In this document: positions 60,891 through 64,000 of the stretch, in pieces
How the letters are laid out: each line of letters opens with the position of its first letter
Numbering within the stretch: position 1 is the first letter of the stretch
Assembly (NCBI GenBank): GCA_022749815.1
Contig: JAKIWV010000002.1
Location: forward strand, 444,478-508,477
From: Thermoplasmata archaeon
GTDB taxonomy: Archaea > Thermoplasmatota > Thermoplasmata > Lutacidiplasmatales > UBA184
Direction of reading: 5' to 3'
DNA: 64,000 nucleotides
The notes under the pieces: model-generated
Told to the model about the DNA's origin: nothing
The model's database searches: none
The model's input: the letters and a program-made list of their open reading frames with translations, nothing else
Translations under genes and position numbers: made by a program

Positions 60891-61826
60891 ATGCATCGGG
60901 TCCGAGTCATCGACTCTCACACCGAGGGAGAACCCACCCGCATCGTACTTTCGGGCGGTCCGGACCTGGGGACGGGGCCCCTTCTGGCCCGACGAGACCG
61001 CTTCCGTCGGGATTTCGACTCTTTCCGCCGCGCGCTGGTGAACGAACCGCGCGGCTCGGAGGTGATGGTGGGGGGCCTGTTGGTCCCTCCAGTTGACCCC
61101 AGTGCGGTTACCGGCGTGATTTTCTTCAATAACGTGGGCTACCTCGGAATGTGCGGTCACGGAACGATCGGGCTCATCGCATCATTGGCTCACGCGGGAC
61201 GCTTATCGACCGGGCCCCACCAAATCGAGACGCCCGTCGGGACCGTCCGGGCCGAATTGCACACTGACGGCGCTGTCTCAGTGCGAAACGTGGAGAGCCG
61301 TTGCTACCAGAAAGGCGTGGTACTGACCGTCGCTGGGTACGGCCCCGTGTCGGGCGACGTGGCGTGGGGTGGCAATTGGTTCTTTCTTGTAAACGAGCCT
61401 CCCGTCCAAGTCATCCGAGAAAACATCGGACGGCTGATGGATTTCACGAAAGCGGTCCAGGCCGCCCTCGCCAGCGCCGCATGGACCGGCGATGATGGAG
61501 GCGCGATCGACCACGTGGAAGTGTCGGGACCGGCCGAAGGCCCGGCGGACAGCCGCAATTTCGTACTCTGTCCGGGGGGCATGTACGATCGATCCCCGTG
61601 CGGTACTGGCACGAGCGCCAAGCTCGCGGCGCTGCATGCTCGGGGACGGCTGCGGCCGGGTCAGATCTGGCGACAGCAAGGGATCTTGGGGGGGATTTTC
61701 GAGGGTGTGGTCGAAGGGCGCAGAGACGGAGTCGTCCCGACGATTACCGGGCGCGCCTTCGTGACGGCAGAGTCCGAACTGATTCTCGACGACCGAGACC
61801 CCTATCGGAATGGGTTTCCTCTGTGA
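60891..61826 (+). CDS. lhpA: 4-hydroxyproline 2-epimerase (proline racemase family)
   Basis: A 311-residue proline racemase fold enzyme. It has both catalytic cysteines, Cys88 in GMCGHGTIG and Cys237 in RSPCGTGTSAK, so it is an epimerase rather than the dehydratase branch, which has Thr at the second site. It should convert trans-4-hydroxy-L-proline to cis-4-hydroxy-D-proline. The next two genes encode the following steps, which supports hydroxyproline over proline as the substrate. The oxidase gene's GTG overlaps its stop by 4 bases. Confidence 0.9.
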   Translation: MHRVRVIDSHTEGEPTRIVLSGGPDLGTGPLLARRDRFRRDFDSFRRALVNEPRGSEVMVGGLLVPPVDPSAVTGVIFFNNVGYLGMCGHGTIGLIASLAHAGRLSTGPHQIETPVGTVRAELHTDGAVSVRNVESRCYQKGVVLTVAGYGPVSGDVAWGGNWFFLVNEPPVQVIRENIGRLMDFTKAVQAALASAAWTGDDGGAIDHVEVSGPAEGPADSRNFVLCPGGMYDRSPCGTGTSAKLAALHARGRLRPGQIWRQQGILGGIFEGVVEGRRDGVVPTITGRAFVTAESELILDDRDPYRNGFPL

Positions 61827-62986
61827 ATACGCCGGAATTTGACGTCGCGATCGTTGGAGCCGGGATCATCGGGGCCAGCTGTGCCCTCGAATGTGTCGGA
61901 GCCGGCCTTCGCGTCGTCGTGGTCGACGCGCACGAACCCGGGGCCGGGACCACGGCGACGAACATGGGTCAGATCCTCGTGGTGGACGGGTCCGATCCCG
62001 AGTTTCTGTTGACCCGCTTCGGCGTTCGGCTCTGGAACGAGCTCAGCGACGACTTGCCGCCGAACGTCGAGTTCGAGCGTCTCGGAACCATTTGGATCGC
62101 GGCGGGGGAGGACGAAATGAGGGTCGCCGAGCACCGCGAGCAATTCTATTCGAGACACGGAGTCGCGGCCGAGCTCCTGGACGCCGAGGCGCTCCGCAGG
62201 GAAGAACCGCACCTTCGTTCCGGCCTCTTGGGGGGGCTCCAGCTGCCCAACGATGCGACGGTCAACGGCACGCTGGTAACCCGATTCTTCCTCGACCGAG
62301 TGCTCCTAGCGGGCGGGCGAGTACTGTCGGGGGTCGCCGCTCAGACATTCGACCCCACGGGAGTGCGCCTCCACGGGGGCGAGCTCCTCACGGCTACCCA
62401 CTTGGTGAACGCGACGGGCGTCGCTTCCCCAGTTCTTTCGCCGGGAGTGCCGGTTCGGCCTCGCAAAGGTCACCTCGCGATCACCGACCGACGTCCGGGA
62501 TTCGTCCGTCACGCGCTCGGGGAGATCGATTACGTACGTCGCGCCCAAGACATCGCGCAGGATTCGGTCTCGTTCAACGTCCAGCCGCGCCCCGAGGGGC
62601 AGGTCCGAATCGGCTCCTCCCGGCAATTAGGGGTAGCCGGCTCAGAAGTGGACCCTCGGGTCCTCCGGTCCATGGTCGACCGGGCCTCGGAGTATCTTCC
62701 CGGACTCTCGGGGTTTCCCATCACCCGGAGCTACACCGGCCTACGGCCTGCGTCCATCGACGGGCTGCCCCTTATCGGTCGCTGGACCCCTCAAGCGGGG
62801 GTCTATCTGGCGACTGGACATGAGGGACTAGGAATCACGATGGCCCTGGCCACCGGTCGGCTGCTGGTCGACCAGCTCCTGGACCGCCGTTCCGAGATCC
62901 CCATCGAGCCATACCTGCCGGCCAGAGTCCTGGACCGGAATGGTCGCGCGGCCATCCCGGAGTCGCCGGCCACGCAGAAGCATTGA
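61823..62986 (+). CDS. lhpB: FAD-dependent cis-4-hydroxy-D-proline oxidase/dehydrogenase (DAO family)
   Basis: A 387-residue glycine oxidase/D-amino acid dehydrogenase family flavoenzyme. The FAD loop DVAIVGAGIIGASCALEC is N-terminal, and the C-terminus has GLRPASIDGLPLIG and GHEGLGITMALATGR. GTG at 61823 is the start; earlier open frame overlaps the epimerase gene. It should oxidise cis-4-hydroxy-D-proline to 1-pyrroline-4-hydroxy-2-carboxylate. The single-subunit form resembles the homomeric lhpB-like dehydrogenase of some bacteria. Electrons go to the respiratory chain or oxygen (inference). Confidence 0.88.
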   Translation: MNTPEFDVAIVGAGIIGASCALECVGAGLRVVVVDAHEPGAGTTATNMGQILVVDGSDPEFLLTRFGVRLWNELSDDLPPNVEFERLGTIWIAAGEDEMRVAEHREQFYSRHGVAAELLDAEALRREEPHLRSGLLGGLQLPNDATVNGTLVTRFFLDRVLLAGGRVLSGVAAQTFDPTGVRLHGGELLTATHLVNATGVASPVLSPGVPVRPRKGHLAITDRRPGFVRHALGEIDYVRRAQDIAQDSVSFNVQPRPEGQVRIGSSRQLGVAGSEVDPRVLRSMVDRASEYLPGLSGFPITRSYTGLRPASIDGLPLIGRWTPQAGVYLATGHEGLGITMALATGRLLVDQLLDRRSEIPIEPYLPARVLDRNGRAAIPESPATQKH

Positions 62987-63038
62987 CGAGGCAGTGCCCC
63001 TTTAGGTAGCCTCCAATGTCTACCAGCGCCCCGAGAAG

Positions 63039-63950
63039 GTGAGGAGGGTGTGGCGCGGCGTACTTCCGGCCGTCACGACCCCGTTCGGGTCGGACCTCTC
63101 CGTCGACTTGGACGCGTTCGCCCGTCACTGCCGGTGGCTCACCGACCGGGGTTGCTCGGGGGTCATCGTCCTGGGTTCCCTGGGCGAGGGAGGGGTGCTC
63201 GACCCTTCCGAAAAGGGGGCCGTGGTCGAGACCGCCGTTCGCGCCCTTGATGGCCGCCGGCCAGTGATCGCCGCTGTGGCCGCCCTCCGCACGTCCGACG
63301 CTGTGGCGTTCGCTCGCCGGGCCGTCGTGGCCGGCGCCTCCGGACTCCTCGTCTTGCCCCCCTACGTGTATCGGGGAGACTGGCGAGAGACCCGCGAGCA
63401 CTTCAGCGCCGTACTGCGCTCAACCAACCTGCCATGTATGTTGTACAACAACCCCGTAGCCTACGGCACTGATGTACTGCCAAACCAGCTCCTCGATCTC
63501 GCGTCGGAGCATCCGACCCTCCGCGCCGTGAAGGAATCAAGCATGGACGTTCGCCGGTTCACCGCAATCCGGGCGCTGCTCGGGGAAAGAGTCGACATAG
63601 CTGTGGGAGTCGACGACGAGATTCTGGAAGGCATCGATGGCGGTGCCACGAGCTGGGTGGCCGGTTTGGCCAACGCGTTCCCGGCCGAGTCCGTGGAGCT
63701 GTTCCGACGGGCGACGGACGGGCATCGCGCCCCCGCCCTCGAACTGTATCGCTGGTTCCTCCCCTTGTTGCGGATGGACAGCTCACCCAAGTTCGTGCAG
63801 CTGATCAAGCTCCTTCAGGCGGAGATGGGACTCGGAAACGCGCGCGTCCGGCCGCCACGGCTCGAACTCGAAGGGGACGAACGGGCTCACGCCCTCGAGT
63901 CGCTTCGCAGTGCCCTCGGGACGCGCCCGATCGGCTTCCCATCCATGTAG
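63039..63950 (+). CDS. lhpC: 1-Pyrroline-4-hydroxy-2-carboxylate deaminase (DapA family)
   Basis: A 303-residue DHDPS-superfamily enzyme. The Schiff-base Lys is Lys165 in LRAVKESSMD, Tyr136 is in MLYNNPVAYG, and the substrate loop reads GSLGEGG (usually GTTGE). The start is GTG. Context makes it the deaminase/decyclase that converts pyrroline-4-hydroxy-2-carboxylate to 2-oxoglutarate semialdehyde and ammonia; the aldehyde dehydrogenase that makes 2-oxoglutarate would lie beyond this window. Alternatives in the family are DHDPS and KDG aldolase. The gene is followed by ~50 bases to the window edge. Confidence 0.82.
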   Translation: MRRVWRGVLPAVTTPFGSDLSVDLDAFARHCRWLTDRGCSGVIVLGSLGEGGVLDPSEKGAVVETAVRALDGRRPVIAAVAALRTSDAVAFARRAVVAGASGLLVLPPYVYRGDWRETREHFSAVLRSTNLPCMLYNNPVAYGTDVLPNQLLDLASEHPTLRAVKESSMDVRRFTAIRALLGERVDIAVGVDDEILEGIDGGATSWVAGLANAFPAESVELFRRATDGHRAPALELYRWFLPLLRMDSSPKFVQLIKLLQAEMGLGNARVRPPRLELEGDERAHALESLRSALGTRPIGFPSM

Positions 63951-64000
63951 ATCGCCGGCGTGCACACCAGGTGCCGAAGCCTCGGAAGAGGGGTTCGCCG

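Noticed and set aside
1-64000. CRISPR arrays, transposons, rRNA operons
   Set aside because: I saw no regularly spaced repeats, no transposase motif and no rRNA sequence in the window.

Overview
The window is archaeal and GC-rich, most likely from a Thermoplasmatota-type euryarchaeon (lineage inferred, not proven). The archaeal signs are the rps13-rps4-rps11-rpoD gene order, an EF-1alpha/S10 pair, aPelota, a proteasome alpha subunit, aMBF1, archaeal lipid head-group enzymes (archaetidylserine synthase and decarboxylase), an MptD-type dihydroneopterin aldolase and a Hjc-like nuclease. TATA boxes sit about 25-35 bases before several starts, and GTG and TTG starts are common. Genes are densely packed and lie on both strands. 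I saw no rRNA, insertion sequence or CRISPR array.

Layout. 1-5 kb: an accessory-looking, gene-poor stretch with an SDR enzyme, a DUF1801 protein, a cysteine-less thioredoxin-like remnant, a hairpin, a YcaQ-like protein, and copies of the 3' end of the tRNA-Thr gene that closes the region. 5-18 kb: urocanate hydratase, Nudix, acyl-CoA ligase, PIN nuclease, SCP2, 3-hydroxyacyl-CoA dehydrogenase and a thiolase/DUF35 pair. These suggest use of amino acids and acyl-CoA compounds. tRNA-Ser in this stretch carries an insert in its T-loop, and an FMN reductase gene has an in-frame TAG. 14.5-17 kb: a Hjc-like nuclease divergent from an MCM/chelatase-like AAA+ ATPase and a zinc-ribbon partner.

17.7-26.9 kb is the most unusual block. 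It holds two paralogous zinc-ribbon proteins, a YdjI-like SPFH protein with three zinc ribbons, a coiled-coil zinc-ribbon protein, a four-helix membrane protein and a ~1,511-residue TPR protein with a RING-like cysteine cluster, all on the minus strand. I read it as a possible archaeal membrane-stress or scaffold system comparable to bacterial SPFH/zinc-ribbon (ydjGHI-like) operons.

27-43 kb: HD phosphohydrolase, proteasome alpha, UvrC-UvrA, creatininase-like protein, topoisomerase I, tRNA-Phe, a CPA2 antiporter, a second thiolase/DUF35 pair, ornithine carbamoyltransferase, aMBF1 and a thioesterase. 43-57.7 kb: the informational core (EF-1alpha, S10, lipid head-group genes, MptD, citrate synthase, DnaJ, S13-S4-S11-RpoD, Pelota). 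57.7-64 kb: C2H2 zinc fingers, two transporters, and an apparent trans-4-hydroxy-L-proline catabolic operon (epimerase, FAD oxidase/dehydrogenase, DapA-family deaminase) that runs to the window edge. With urocanate hydratase it points to a heterotroph feeding on protein-derived amino acids.
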